64,000 nt of DNA from Rhizobium sophorae. GTDB lineage: Bacteria > Pseudomonadota > Alphaproteobacteria > Rhizobiales > Rhizobiaceae. The stretch is from the NCBI RefSeq assembly GCF_013087515.1, contig NZ_JABFCN010000048.1, positions 186,001 through 250,000 on the forward strand, given 5' to 3'. A program made the position numbers and the translations under genes. Below, in pieces: positions 24,881-36,061 of this stretch (its first letter is position 1; every line of letters begins with the position of its first letter). The notes under the pieces are model-generated. The model ran no database searches and was not told the origin of the DNA. It was given only the letters and a program-made list of their open reading frames with translations.

Positions 24881-25579
24881 ATGGATGCCCGCGAAATGAA
24901 GATCAAGGCCGCCGAGGCCGCACTCGCCCATGTCGAAAGCGGGATGCGCCTCGGGATCGGCACCGGCAGCACGGCGGAGGAATTCGTTCGCCTGCTGGCG
25001 GAGAAGGTCGCGGGCGGTTTCAGGGTCGAAGGCGTTCCGACGTCCGAACGAACCGCGCGGCTCTGCGTCGAACTCGGCGTGCCGCTGAAGTCGCTCGACG
25101 AACTGCCGGCACTCGACCTGACGATCGATGGCGCCGACGAGGTCGATCAGGCGCTCAGGCTGATCAAGGGCGGCGGCGGCGCGCTGCTGCGCGAAAAGAT
25201 CGTCGCGGCCGCCTCAGAGCGAATGATCGTCATTGCCGACGAGAGCAAGCTGGTGGAAACGCTCGGGGCCTTCGCGCTGCCGATCGAGGTCAATCCGTTC
25301 GGGCTCGTCTCGACGCGGATCGCCATCGAAAAGGTCGCGGCCCGGCTCGGTCTTTCCGGTGAACTCGATCTGCGACAGTCGGGTGACGGAGAGTTTACCA
25401 CGGATGGCGGCCATCACATCATCGATGCATCTTTTGGCCGCATTCCTGATGCAGAGGCGCTTTCGAGCGAGCTGAATTCCATACCCGGCGTCGTTGAACA
25501 CGGGCTCTTTATCAATATGGCGGCACTTGCGATCATTGCCGGTCCTGCGGGTGCGCGCACGCTGCAGGCAAACAGATAA
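24881..25579 (+). CDS. rpiA: Ribose-5-phosphate isomerase A
   Basis: Pentose phosphate enzyme interconverting ribose 5-phosphate and ribulose 5-phosphate (232 aa, normal). Motifs: [12 protein letters not shown] at about residues 26-37, TIDGADEVD at about 80-88 (catalytic Asp), and [11 protein letters not shown] at about 95-105 (catalytic Glu/Lys). The frame is open from 24734, but the ATG at 24881 follows AGGAG and starts right before the conserved helix; the earlier part has no homology character. A short-spaced DUF2059 gene follows (15 bases), so the two are probably cotranscribed. Confidence 0.95.
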
Positions 25580-25594
25580 CAGGAGCATATACTC

Positions 25595-26158
25595 ATGATG
25601 AACATTGCAGGTCTTGGCCGTCTCGCCGCTGCGACCGTCGTTCTTTCCGGGCTTGCCTTCGGCTCCGCCGTCAAGGCGCAGGAAGTCTCCGAGGAGCAGC
25701 TGAAGGCGTCTCGCGCTGCGATCGACGCCATCGGCGCGACTGCCCAGTTCGACAACATCCTGCCCGGTCTGGCCGAGCGTCTGAAGGCCGGCCTGATCCA
25801 GGATTCGCCGAACTACCAGGACATCATTTCGTCGACGGTCGATGCGCAGGCGCTGGCGCTGGCGCCGCGCCGCGGCGATCTGGAGAAGGAGGCGGCACTG
25901 ACCTATGCCAAGACCTTCACCGTCGACGAGCTGAAGGCGATCGCCGACTTCTATAATTCCGACGTCGGCAAGAAGCTGCTGCGCGATGGCCCGGTCGCCT
26001 CGCGCGAGACGGCGAAGGCTGCCGACATCTGGGCGCAGGGCATTTCCCGCGACCTGGAAAAGCAGAGCAACGCCGAGCTTTCCAAGGTGATCAAGGCACC
26101 GCCGCCGGCAACCGACAGCCCGACCGCTCCGGCTCCGGCGCCGGCTGCCCAGCAGTAA
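25595..26158 (+). CDS. DUF2059 domain protein, exported
   Basis: Periplasmic protein of unknown function (187 aa). The signal peptide covers residues 1-28 (VVLSGLAFGSAVKAQ). The DUF2059 domain spans about 60-150 and contains the family core YAKTFTVDELKAIADFYNS (about 107-125) and GKKLL. The last 25 residues are a Pro/Ala-rich tail. It follows rpiA by 15 bases and is closed by a strong terminator, making a two-gene unit. Confidence 0.85.
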   Translation: MMNIAGLGRLAAATVVLSGLAFGSAVKAQEVSEEQLKASRAAIDAIGATAQFDNILPGLAERLKAGLIQDSPNYQDIISSTVDAQALALAPRRGDLEKEAALTYAKTFTVDELKAIADFYNSDVGKKLLRDGPVASRETAKAADIWAQGISRDLEKQSNAELSKVIKAPPPATDSPTAPAPAPAAQQ

Positions 26159-26180
26159 GGCCTGGTCCATCAAATTTGCG

Positions 26181-26207
26181 AAAGCCCGGCATCGTCCGGG
26201 CTTTTTT
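26181..26207 (+). terminator. Intrinsic terminator after the rpiA-DUF2059 unit
   Basis: Stem AAAGCCCGG (26181-26189) / CCGGGCTTT (26196-26204), loop CATCGT, followed by TTT and G/T-rich sequence. Confidence 0.85.
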
Positions 26208-26255
26208 GTTATGATGCGGCAAATGACGCTGACGAGGCTTCAGGTGACTGCAGAC

Positions 26256-26540
26256 ATGTCCGATCATGATAAGGCCGTCCGAGTGCGGATATCCGGCAAG
26301 GTCCAGGGTGTGGGTTTTCGCTATTGGACGCGTGATGAGGCGGTGCGGCTCGGTTTGACGGGCTGGGTTCGCAATGAAGAGGACGGGGCCGTCGTCGCTG
26401 TGATCGCAGGACCCGACGCCGCCGTCACGACAATGATCGAGCGTCTCAGGCGCGGGCCTCCGGGGGCGTCGGTTTCGGGCGTCGAGACGGAAATGGCCCA
26501 GCTTGAGAAGAACCCGACGGATTTCCGCATTACCCGTTGA
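26256..26540 (+). CDS. Acylphosphatase
   Basis: Small enzyme hydrolysing acyl phosphates such as acetyl or carbamoyl phosphate (94 aa, exact family size). The phosphate loop is GKVQGVGFRYW with catalytic Arg at about residue 22, and the catalytic Asn is in GWVRNEEDG at about residue 40. The frame extends up to 26211, but that part overlaps the terminator; the ATG at 26256 has AGGTG upstream and gives the canonical N-terminus. Confidence 0.92.
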   Translation: MSDHDKAVRVRISGKVQGVGFRYWTRDEAVRLGLTGWVRNEEDGAVVAVIAGPDAAVTTMIERLRRGPPGASVSGVETEMAQLEKNPTDFRITR

Positions 26541-26629
26541 CAGCAGCAATCGCTAGAGCCGATCGGGCCTAAAATCATCCCGATCTAGGCAGATGTAATT
26601 GGCAACGCATGTGCGCAGCAACTCAGCCC

Positions 26630-26857
26630 CTATGGGTTCGGGTTCTTTGCAAGTTGCCATTCACCCGTCTCATCCGGCTCTACGCGCTTGTTGCCACGAT
26701 AGAAGATCGGCAGCCTCGTCTTCTTGTCGATCGAGAAGCGGCTTGGGGTATATTTTTCATGCTCGTGGCCTTGAATGGCGAGGCCGAGCGCTTCCTTGAA
26801 CTTGCCAGCCTTGCACAGGTTGCTGAAGAGAGTTTGATCCATCTTTTGCTCCGCCAT
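26630..26857 (-). CDS. Small conserved-looking hypothetical protein
   Basis: About 75 residues, start taken at the ATG at 26857 (alternatives 26905 and 26842; GGAG lies before the latter). Basic and soluble, it contains TLFSNLCKAGKFKEALGLAI, a helix-hairpin reminiscent of one TPR unit, then a charged tail with KKTRLPIFYRG. I do not recognise a family. It is divergent from gor, and the 22-base tandem repeats lie just upstream. Confidence 0.5.
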   Translation of the reverse strand: MAEQKMDQTLFSNLCKAGKFKEALGLAIQGHEHEKYTPSRFSIDKKTRLPIFYRGNKRVEPDETGEWQLAKNPNP

Positions 26858-26894
26858 TCTTTTCCATCCCATGGATTGCCTGCCAGCCTCGGCC

Positions 26895-26960
26895 GACCGG
26901 GTCAACCGTAAACGGTGACCGGGTCAACCGTAAACGGTGACCGGGTCAACCGCAGACGGT
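26895..26960. repeat. Three tandem 22-base repeats upstream of gor
   Basis: Units 26895-26916 and 26917-26938 are identical; unit 26939-26960 differs at two bases. Each unit contains ACCGTAAACGGT, a perfect 5-2-5 palindrome (altered in unit 3). The array lies between a small minus-strand gene and gor, 124 bases before the gor start. Confidence 0.85.
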
Positions 26961-27083
26961 GCAGCCGTTTACAATGAAGATTCGATGATGGGAACCGGAT
27001 GACGCAGGAGCGGGCTTTTGTTTTCATGACGATCGCCCCTATATCAGGGACATCCTTCCTGCGATTCCCTTCCGGAGCTCTTC

Positions 27084-28469
27084 ATGTCTTCCTACGACTA
27101 CGACCTCTTCGTCATCGGCGGCGGTTCCGGAGGCGTGCGCGGCGCCCGTGTCGCCGCATCGCTCGGCAAGAAAGTGGCGATCGCCGAAGAGTATCGCTAC
27201 GGCGGCACCTGCGTCATCCGCGGCTGCGTGCCGAAGAAACTCTTCGTTTATGCTTCGCAGTTCCACGAGCATTTCGAGGATGCGGCGGGCTTCGGCTGGG
27301 CGGTTGGCGAAAGCAGCTTCGACTGGAAGAAGCTGGTGGCGGCCAAGGATGTTGAAATCGCCCGTCTGGAGGGCCTCTACAAGAAAGGTCTCGCCGGCGC
27401 CAATGCCGAGATCCTGGAAACGCGCGCGGAACTCGTCGATGCCCATACGGTCCGGCTGCTGAAGACCGGACAGACGGTGACGGCAAAGACCATCGTGATC
27501 GCCACCGGCGGACGGCCGAACCCGCATGCAGCGCTTCCCGGTCACGAGCTCTGCATCTCCTCCAACGAGGCCTTTCATCTCGAAGAGCTGCCGAAATCGA
27601 TCTTGATCGCGGGCGGCGGCTATATCGCTGTCGAGTTCGCCAATATCTTCCATGGCCTCGGCGTCGAGACGACGCTGATCTATCGCGGCGCTGAGATCCT
27701 GTCCCGCTTCGACGAGGATTTGAGGCGTGGGCTGCATGAGGCGATGGCCGCCAAGGGCATCCGCATCCTTTGCCACGACACGCTGCAGAAGGTTTCGAAG
27801 GGTGAGGACGGGCTCATTCTGGAGACGCTGAACAACGGCACGCTGCAAGCCGGCGTCGTCATGCTGGCGCTCGGGCGCGATCCGAACACCGAAGGCCTCG
27901 GCCTCGAGGCGGCCGGCGTCGCCGTCGACGAGCGTGGCGCCGTTATCGTCGACGAATATTCCCGCACCAATGTCGAAAACATCTATGCGCTCGGCGATGT
28001 CACCAACCGGGTACAGCTGACACCGGTGGCGATCCACGAGGCGATGTGCTTCATCGAGACCGAGTACAAGAACAATCCGACCCGGCCGGACTACGAGCTG
28101 ATCCCGACTGCCGTCTTCTCGCAGCCTGAGATCGGCACCGTCGGCCTCTCGGAAGAGGAGGCGGGCAAGCGTTTTCCCGAACTCGAGGTCTACCGCGCCC
28201 AGTTCCGGCCGCTGAAGGCCACGCTTTCCGGGCGGGCCGAGCGGATGATCATGAAGCTGATCGTCGATGCGGCGAGCCGCAAGGTGGTCGGCGCCCATAT
28301 CCTCGGCCACGATGCCGGCGAGATGGCACAGCTGCTCGGCGTCACGCTGAAGGCCGGCTGCACCAAGGATGATTTCGACCGGACGATGGCGCTGCACCCG
28401 ACGGCGGCCGAAGAGCTCGTCACCATGTATGCGCCGAGCTATCGGATCCGCGACGGCAAGCGGATTTGA
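27084..28469 (+). CDS. gor: Glutathione-disulfide reductase
   Basis: NADPH-dependent FAD enzyme keeping glutathione reduced (461 aa). The FAD-binding GGGSGGVRGARVA is at about residues 12-24, the redox disulfide Cys43/Cys48 in GGTCVIRGCVPKK, the NAD(P) site GGGYIAVEFANIFHGLG near 175-191, and the C-terminal active-site His in LHPTAAEEL. The dinucleotide site carries a downstream Arg that fits NADPH. The ATG at 27084 follows CCGGAGCTCTTC. Stand-alone; possible control through the 22-base repeats upstream. Confidence 0.94.
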   Translation: MSSYDYDLFVIGGGSGGVRGARVAASLGKKVAIAEEYRYGGTCVIRGCVPKKLFVYASQFHEHFEDAAGFGWAVGESSFDWKKLVAAKDVEIARLEGLYKKGLAGANAEILETRAELVDAHTVRLLKTGQTVTAKTIVIATGGRPNPHAALPGHELCISSNEAFHLEELPKSILIAGGGYIAVEFANIFHGLGVETTLIYRGAEILSRFDEDLRRGLHEAMAAKGIRILCHDTLQKVSKGEDGLILETLNNGTLQAGVVMLALGRDPNTEGLGLEAAGVAVDERGAVIVDEYSRTNVENIYALGDVTNRVQLTPVAIHEAMCFIETEYKNNPTRPDYELIPTAVFSQPEIGTVGLSEEEAGKRFPELEVYRAQFRPLKATLSGRAERMIMKLIVDAASRKVVGAHILGHDAGEMAQLLGVTLKAGCTKDDFDRTMALHPTAAEELVTMYAPSYRIRDGKRI

Positions 28470-28488
28470 CCTCTGCCTCTGAGCCCAC

Positions 28489-29778
28489 TTAGCTGGTGAT
28501 GCGGGGCGCGCGGATGACCTTGAGGAAGAGTTCCTTCATCGCTTCGGTGATGCCTTGGGTCATCGATACCTCAAAATAAAGGCCGGGCGAGGCGCATTCC
28601 TGCATCTTCGTGGGGATCTCGTTCTGGAAGGGCCTGATCCAGTCTTTGTACCAGTTGTTCTTCGGCAGCGGCAGATAGGTGGTGTAAAGCACCGCAACTC
28701 TGATTCCCTTGTTCTTCAGCGGCTGGCAGAAAGATGTGTCGATCGGCTCCTGGCAGCGTTTGCCGGTGAGTTTCTTCGTGCAGCCCTGCGGCTTTTCGCT
28801 GTCGCCGACGCCGTCCGAGACGAAGAACAAGATCTTTTGAGGTGTCGCGGAGGTGCTGCCATCGCCGGGGGTGGTGATGATGGTTTTCATCTGGTCCAGC
28901 GCGCTGTCGAAGCTCGTCTGCTGGTCGTTGTTGTAGCCCTGCCTCGGGATGGTCATCAGATCGACGGCATCGGTATAGGTGCGCACCTGATCAAGATCGT
29001 CCGTTGGGTCGGATATGGTCGTCAACTTTGCGTCTTCGGCCTTGGTGCCGAAGGTGTAGACGCCCATGCGGAACTGATTGTCGGAAACACGCGTCGTCTT
29101 GGCGGTTTGCGTCAGTTCTTTGGTCGCTTGGCGCACGACGTCGATGCGCATGCTGACGCCCAGCTTCTTGGCGAGTTTGTAGTAATTGTTTTTGTTCTCG
29201 GTTTCGTGGCAGGCAAAGGCGCAGGTGTCACTGGTGTTTTTTTCCATGGTCGCGACGTCGTTGGCGGTTGCGCCGACGCCCATCGAGGGGGTGTTGTCGA
29301 GCAGAATGTAGAAATCCATGAAGGTGGCGGTTTGGTATTCGGCCGTGGCCGTGCCGGAGATGGTGACGGTGTCCCGGCCGAGGATGCGCATGAAGGTGGT
29401 GGGCATGGTGGCGCTGAAGGAGACCAGCGAATTCACCCTGTTGGCGGTCTTGGTGACGTCGATGCCAAGATCGACATGAACGCCGGTCAGCTCGCCGGAC
29501 ATCTGCGACGTAAAAATGTTGCGGGCGTCGTCCTCGCCGAGCGAGATCGTGCCGTCGCCACTCATTTTCATCGCGGCGGCGACGGCGGCGGATTTTTCAG
29601 AGATCGCACCGACGGCGGCGGCATCGGCAGCGGCGTAGAGCTGCGTCCTCAGGCTGAGTGCGTGGGCGAAATCCACCGCCATGCCGGCCGCACCGAAAAG
29701 CGGCACCACCAGCAGTGCCGTCATGATGCCGAAATTGCCCGAGCGGTCCGATATGAAACCGGGCGGAAGGATTGCCAT
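28489..29778 (-). CDS. TadG-like protein with von Willebrand A domain
   Basis: Envelope protein (429 aa). Residues about 10-35 form a Tad-type N-terminal membrane anchor (RSGNFGIMTALLVVPLFGAAGMAVD), followed by the YAAADAAAVGA helix of TadE/G proteins. From about residue 150 there is a vWA domain (FMDFYILLDNTPSMG) whose metal site reads D-x-T-x-S, not D-x-S-x-S. Four Cys in the C-terminal half may form disulfides. Similar proteins accompany tight-adherence pili, but no Tad motor gene is nearby; another TadG/TadE pair lies at 33537-35697. Convergent with gor with a 20-base gap. Confidence 0.85.
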   Translation of the reverse strand: MAILPPGFISDRSGNFGIMTALLVVPLFGAAGMAVDFAHALSLRTQLYAAADAAAVGAISEKSAAVAAAMKMSGDGTISLGEDDARNIFTSQMSGELTGVHVDLGIDVTKTANRVNSLVSFSATMPTTFMRILGRDTVTISGTATAEYQTATFMDFYILLDNTPSMGVGATANDVATMEKNTSDTCAFACHETENKNNYYKLAKKLGVSMRIDVVRQATKELTQTAKTTRVSDNQFRMGVYTFGTKAEDAKLTTISDPTDDLDQVRTYTDAVDLMTIPRQGYNNDQQTSFDSALDQMKTIITTPGDGSTSATPQKILFFVSDGVGDSEKPQGCTKKLTGKRCQEPIDTSFCQPLKNKGIRVAVLYTTYLPLPKNNWYKDWIRPFQNEIPTKMQECASPGLYFEVSMTQGITEAMKELFLKVIRAPRITS

Positions 29779-29911
29779 GCCATGTCCCCGAAATTGAAAC
29801 TCTCTCCGGTTCTACATTGAAAGTCTAAAATATGGGAAAATCGACATGGTATATGCTGGTTTAACTAGAGCAGGGCGGGCGGCGGCGAGGCGACAACTCT
29901 CGGCGAATGGT

Positions 29912-29940
29912 CTTTGCAAGCCTGAACTAAAGGTCTATAA
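29912..29940 (+). promoter_or_regulatory. Candidate promoter of class II DAHP synthase
   Basis: CTTTGC (29912-29917), 17 bases, CTATAA (29935-29940) matches the rhizobial housekeeping consensus CTTGAC-N17-CTATAT at 9 of 12 positions. It lies 55 bases before the start codon, leaving a short leader without leader peptide or attenuator. Confidence 0.5.
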
Positions 29941-29994
29941 GCCGCCGCATATTGAGGGCATCCTGAGGTATGGATGTGAGAACAGGTGAGTGAG

Positions 29995-31368
29995 ATGGCA
30001 GACAATTGGACCCCGAGCAGCTGGCGGCAAAAACCGATCCTGCAGGTTCCCGAATATCCCGACGCAGCCGCGTTGGCGGCAACGGAAGCCACGCTCGCCA
30101 GCTATCCGCCGCTTGTCTTTGCAGGTGAAGCGCGCCGCCTGAAGAAGCATCTCGCCAATGTCGCCGAAGGCAACGGTTTCCTGTTGCAGGGCGGCGACTG
30201 CGCCGAGAGCTTCGCCGAACACGGCGCCGACAATATCCGCGACTTTTTCCGCGCCTTCCTGCAGATGGCCGTCGTGCTGACCTTCGGCGCGCAGCTGCCG
30301 GTCGTCAAGGTCGGCCGCATCGCCGGCCAGTTCGCCAAGCCGCGCTCCTCAAATGTCGAGAAGCAGGGCGACGTGACGCTGCCGGCCTATCGCGGCGACA
30401 TCATCAACGGCATCGAATTCACCGAGGAGTCGCGCATTCCGAATCCGGAACGCCAGGCCATGGCTTATCGCCAGTCGGCTGCAACGCTGAACCTACTGCG
30501 CGCCTTTGCGATGGGCGGTTACGCCAATCTCGAAAACGTGCATCAGTGGATGCTCGGCTTCGTCAAGGACAGCCCGCAGGGCGAGCGCTACCGCAAGCTT
30601 GCCGACCGCATCAGCGAAACCATGGATTTCATGAAGGCGATCGGCATCACCTCGGAAAACCATCCGAGCCTGCGCGAGACCGACTTCTTCACCAGCCATG
30701 AGGCGCTGCTGCTCGGTTACGAGGAGGCGCTGACCCGCGTCGATTCCACGTCGGGCGACTGGTATGCAACGTCAGGCCACATGATCTGGATCGGCGACCG
30801 TACGCGCCAGGCCGACCATGCGCATGTCGAATATTGCCGCGGCATCAAGAACCCGATCGGCCTGAAATGCGGCCCGTCGCTGCAGGCCGACGACCTGCTG
30901 CAACTGATCGACATCCTGAATCCCGCCAACGAAGCCGGACGTCTGACGCTGATCTGCCGCTTCGGCCATGAGAAGGTCGCCGACAGCCTGCCGAAGCTCA
31001 TTCGTGCCGTCGAGCGCGAGGGCCGCAAGGTCGTCTGGTCCTGCGATCCGATGCACGGCAACACGATCACGCTCAACAACTACAAGACCCGCCCCTTCGA
31101 GCGGATCCTGTCGGAAGTCGAAAGCTTCTTCCAGATCCACCGCGCCGAAGGCTCGCATCCGGGCGGCATCCATATCGAGATGACTGGCAAGGATGTGACC
31201 GAGTGCACCGGCGGCGCCCGCGCGGTCTCCGCAGAAGACCTGCAGGACCGCTACCACACCCATTGCGACCCGCGCCTCAACGCCGACCAGGCACTCGAGC
31301 TGGCCTTCCTGCTTGCCGAACGCATGAAGGGCGGCCGCGACGAGAAGCGGATGGTTGCCAACGGGTGA
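29995..31368 (+). CDS. 3-deoxy-7-phosphoheptulonate synthase, class II
   Basis: First enzyme of the shikimate pathway, condensing phosphoenolpyruvate and erythrose 4-phosphate (457 aa, plant-like AroA-II type). Family blocks: NWTPSSWRQKPILQVPEYPD near the start, LLQGGDCAESF at about 60-70 (metal Cys), GRIAGQFAKPRSS, and HIEMTGKDVTECTGGA near residue 390. The ATG at 29995 is preferred over an in-frame GTG at 29986 by length and spacing. A class I enzyme for the same reaction is encoded at 39807-40871. Closed by the terminator at 31390-31414. Confidence 0.94.
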   Translation: MADNWTPSSWRQKPILQVPEYPDAAALAATEATLASYPPLVFAGEARRLKKHLANVAEGNGFLLQGGDCAESFAEHGADNIRDFFRAFLQMAVVLTFGAQLPVVKVGRIAGQFAKPRSSNVEKQGDVTLPAYRGDIINGIEFTEESRIPNPERQAMAYRQSAATLNLLRAFAMGGYANLENVHQWMLGFVKDSPQGERYRKLADRISETMDFMKAIGITSENHPSLRETDFFTSHEALLLGYEEALTRVDSTSGDWYATSGHMIWIGDRTRQADHAHVEYCRGIKNPIGLKCGPSLQADDLLQLIDILNPANEAGRLTLICRFGHEKVADSLPKLIRAVEREGRKVVWSCDPMHGNTITLNNYKTRPFERILSEVESFFQIHRAEGSHPGGIHIEMTGKDVTECTGGARAVSAEDLQDRYHTHCDPRLNADQALELAFLLAERMKGGRDEKRMVANG

Positions 31369-31389
31369 GATCAGCCTCAGATGATGAAG

Positions 31390-31414
31390 AAAAGCCCGGC
31401 GATGCCGGGCTTTT
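31390..31414. terminator. Bidirectional intrinsic terminator
   Basis: Stem AAAAGCCCGG (31390-31399) / CCGGGCTTTT (31405-31414) with loop CGATG, located between the convergent DAHP synthase and ABC exporter genes. The A-run on the left arm lets it work on both strands. Confidence 0.85.
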
Positions 31415-31441
31415 CTATTGCAGTGGAGGCGCACCAGTCCC

Positions 31442-33280
<1,839 letters not shown>

Positions 33281-33536
33281 GAAGCTGAATGTCCTTGTCG
33301 GGGATGTTTCCTTTCTGTTCGGACAGGGTCGCTCTCATGTCAGTCTCCTGAGGTTGATTGAGAAATTCTAGGTGTTACAGCGTCCTTTGCGCGTCTGAAA
33401 AGACGTGCGGTGCTGTAAGTATCGCCGACAACTGCCGCCGATTCAATGCAGCGATGGGACGAGGTTGGCGGGTGTTGTCGACCGGCAACAGATTCCAGCT
33501 GCAATTTCGGACAAGGCTCGGGCGATGGAAGGGGTC

Positions 33537-35273
33537 TTATTGCACCAGCACCGATTGCTGGCAGCGTACGTCAGTGACGCGCACGTCGGCCTCGCCGATC
33601 TTGATACCGAGCAGGGTCAGGAGGTTGAAGAGCAGTTCGTCGAGTGGCTTGGTCAGGCCCGAGAGCGTATCGGCGACGGCACCCTGCACCACTGTTTTCG
33701 ACAGGCCGACGCCGAGTCCGAGCACGCTCACCTGAAGCTCGGTTTCCTTCATCAGCGACTGCAAGGCCGAAGTCAGCGTATCTTTGGTCGAGACGTTCTT
33801 GATCGTCTTGGCGGCGATGTCGGTCGGCTGGAAGGTCAGCTTGCTTTTGCTGAGGTTGCTCAGGTTGACATGAGCCATGCCGGAGACGCTGAGTAGCAAC
33901 GCATCGATCAGCGTGGCGCGGGTGACGCGCGGCGGGCTGTCGAAGTTGACGAAGGCTTTGGGATCGACGTCGCCGAGCGACAGTTCGGCGACGCCGGGTA
34001 CCACGTCGACGCCAACGCCCGCGTTTTTGGCGCTGCCGCCGAGACAGGTGATGGCCGCGAGCCTGGCCTCGGCATGGGCGACCTCGAGGTAGAGGGGCAC
34101 GCGTACCTTCAGCCCGGCGAGGGAATTGGCGCCGAGCACCGACACTTCGAGCGCCAGGCGCACCTGCGCGGTGCGGACGGTGGCGCCAACGGCGCCGATC
34201 CCGTTCGAAGCTGCCCCCTTCGGCATCTCTCCGATGGCAAGCGTCAGTTTGACCGTGGCAAGCCCGGGCACGGAGCCGTTGAGATTGGCGGCGACCTGCT
34301 TCTTCTGGTTGGCCGCAACGGCTGCCGCCGAAACGATATCCATGACGCTCGCCTCGGCTGAAAGCTGGGAGCCGCTGCCAATGACGCGTTCGCCGGTCGG
34401 GCCGAGGTCGAAGAGATCCTCGAGCTTGATCTTGACCTGCGTCGTGCCGAGCGCCTTTTCGATCGTGTTGAGCGCATTGGTGACGGTGGGCGTTAGTCCA
34501 CCGGTCTTGCCGAGCGTCTTCAAGAGCCTGGGATAGGAGATGTCGGTTGCCAGCAGGTCGTCATAGGTGCCGGCGGTGAGGTTGAGATCGGTCGCCAGCA
34601 TGTCGAGGAAGGGGAGCAGCTTGATATCGGCTGATGTTAGCGCCTCGTAGTCGGCCACCTTCAGCGAGATGCTCGTGCCGAGCAGGCTGCCGAGCAGCGT
34701 GTTCAGCACGCCGTCATTGAGGCTTGCCAGCCGTGAGCCGATCGAGAAGGCGGCAAGCTTCGAGGCCGAGGCTGTGCCGATTGCCCTGAGGTTGGGAGCG
34801 GTGGCAAAGGCAGTGGCGAATATCAGCTCCGCCTTCTGGGTGATGCCGACCTTGACGGCGTCGTAGGGTTGGGCGCCAGCGGCAAAGCGGCTGCCGAGCG
34901 GCACCGAGACATCGGCGAGATAGGTGCCGGGCGTGAAGTCGGCGACGGCGTCGAATTGCGTGACGTCCGCTGTCAGCGGCAGCGAGCCCTTCTTCGTCGC
35001 ATACGCCGTGTCGGTGCGGACGGCGATGTTGAGGCCGTTCTGGTCGAAATTGGCGACGAGGTTATCGGCGGCGTGGTTGATGTCAGCGGCGGCGACGATG
35101 GCGCCGATATCGCTCAGCTGCTGCAGGCGCCGCTGCTGCAGCGTCATCATGCCGTAGTCAACGCCGAGACCGAGCGAATAGAGGATGAGGGGAGCTGAGA
35201 GCGCTGCCATGATGGCGATGTTGCCTGACGCATTGGTGGCGAGGTACCGCAGGCGGGCCTTGAAGGTACGCAT
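33537..35273 (-). CDS. TadG-like pilus assembly protein (DUF2134)
   Basis: Envelope protein (578 aa). The N-terminal anchor at about residues 14-40 (ASGNIAIMAALSAPLILYSLGLGVD) and following QRRLQQLSDIGAIVAA are typical of TadG. The remaining 500 residues are an extracytoplasmic domain rich in Ala, Leu and Thr with the DUF2134 layout and few Cys. It begins 1 base after the stop of the TadE-like gene, so the two are one operon. It probably participates in a surface filament or envelope assembly, but the tad motor and secretin genes are not in this window. Confidence 0.85.
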   Translation of the reverse strand: MRTFKARLRYLATNASGNIAIMAALSAPLILYSLGLGVDYGMMTLQQRRLQQLSDIGAIVAAADINHAADNLVANFDQNGLNIAVRTDTAYATKKGSLPLTADVTQFDAVADFTPGTYLADVSVPLGSRFAAGAQPYDAVKVGITQKAELIFATAFATAPNLRAIGTASASKLAAFSIGSRLASLNDGVLNTLLGSLLGTSISLKVADYEALTSADIKLLPFLDMLATDLNLTAGTYDDLLATDISYPRLLKTLGKTGGLTPTVTNALNTIEKALGTTQVKIKLEDLFDLGPTGERVIGSGSQLSAEASVMDIVSAAAVAANQKKQVAANLNGSVPGLATVKLTLAIGEMPKGAASNGIGAVGATVRTAQVRLALEVSVLGANSLAGLKVRVPLYLEVAHAEARLAAITCLGGSAKNAGVGVDVVPGVAELSLGDVDPKAFVNFDSPPRVTRATLIDALLLSVSGMAHVNLSNLSKSKLTFQPTDIAAKTIKNVSTKDTLTSALQSLMKETELQVSVLGLGVGLSKTVVQGAVADTLSGLTKPLDELLFNLLTLLGIKIGEADVRVTDVRCQQSVLVQ

Positions 35274-35274
35274 C

Positions 35275-35697
35275 TCAAAGCCCTCCCATCCGGATGGTAG
35301 CGAAGCGTCGGATCATGTGGTCGGGCAGAGGAAAAGTGTAGAGGTTCCAGATCGGCAGGTTGTTGGCGTCGTACTCCGCCGTCACGGTGAACTGGTTGGC
35401 ATTGCCGGGGTCGGTAGTAACGGTGACGTACAATTTACTCTTATCGAGCAGCGGATGGTCGATGGTCGACTGACTGATAAAATCATTGACCAGCTGCGAT
35501 CGTTCCTGGCTGGTCATGCCAGCAACGGCGGTGCGCGCGGCATCGGCGGTCAGCTGTTGTACCGCGTGGGAAGCGCTCAGATAGATGCCGTAGGCGATCA
35601 TCGTCAGGACCACCAGGAGGAAGAGCGGCGCGACGATGGCGAATTCGATTGCTGCGGCGCCGCGTTCGTTCGAAGGGAGACGTTGGAGAATTTTCAT
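35275..35697 (-). CDS. TadE-like pseudopilin
   Basis: Minor-pilin-like protein (140 aa). Residues about 8-40 carry the TadE signature: SNERGAAAIEFAIVAPLFLLVV (split at Glu), with the Glu in the hydrophobic segment that is conserved in prepilin-like proteins. A helix with HAVQQLTADAARTAVAG follows. The C-terminal part is a small beta domain. First gene of the two-gene operon with the TadG-like gene; the AT-rich region at 35745-35900 is the likely promoter. Confidence 0.88.
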   Translation of the reverse strand: MKILQRLPSNERGAAAIEFAIVAPLFLLVVLTMIAYGIYLSASHAVQQLTADAARTAVAGMTSQERSQLVNDFISQSTIDHPLLDKSKLYVTVTTDPGNANQFTVTAEYDANNLPIWNLYTFPLPDHMIRRFATIRMGGL

Positions 35698-36061
35698 CTT
35701 TCACCTCTCATGCCGACCGGTCTTGATATCGATCAACGGTTGTGACCCTAGATCGTAAAGTATTAATTTTGCATTATCTAATAAACGTATTGGATGCATT
35801 AGAATGTTATCAAATTCATATTTTGGCCGAAAAAGCAAAATTTCCTGTGGGTTTCCTCTTTTGTTGCAACTATAGGTTTTCAACGGGTATTCGCAGTGGA
35901 GGTGCACGCAAAAGGAACCTCACCAGTCCCCTACTGAGCCTGTGTCTCGCTGTGATACGCACGGGCCTGCGCCTTCAGGATTCCTGATGACTCGTTCAGG
36001 GAAATGGATTTGACGACGGGGCGATCGGCTGCAACCTTGCCCGGGGAACAGGGGAGCGACC
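35698..36061. other. AT-rich intergenic region
   Basis: The most AT-rich stretch of the window (about 35750-35880). It should contain the promoter of the minus-strand tadE/tadG unit and, at its right end, the start region of the GFA gene. No RNA gene or clear palindrome was found. Confidence 0.5.

Noticed and set aside
26895..26960. CRISPR array
   Set aside because: The 22-base units are directly adjacent without spacers and no cas gene is present.
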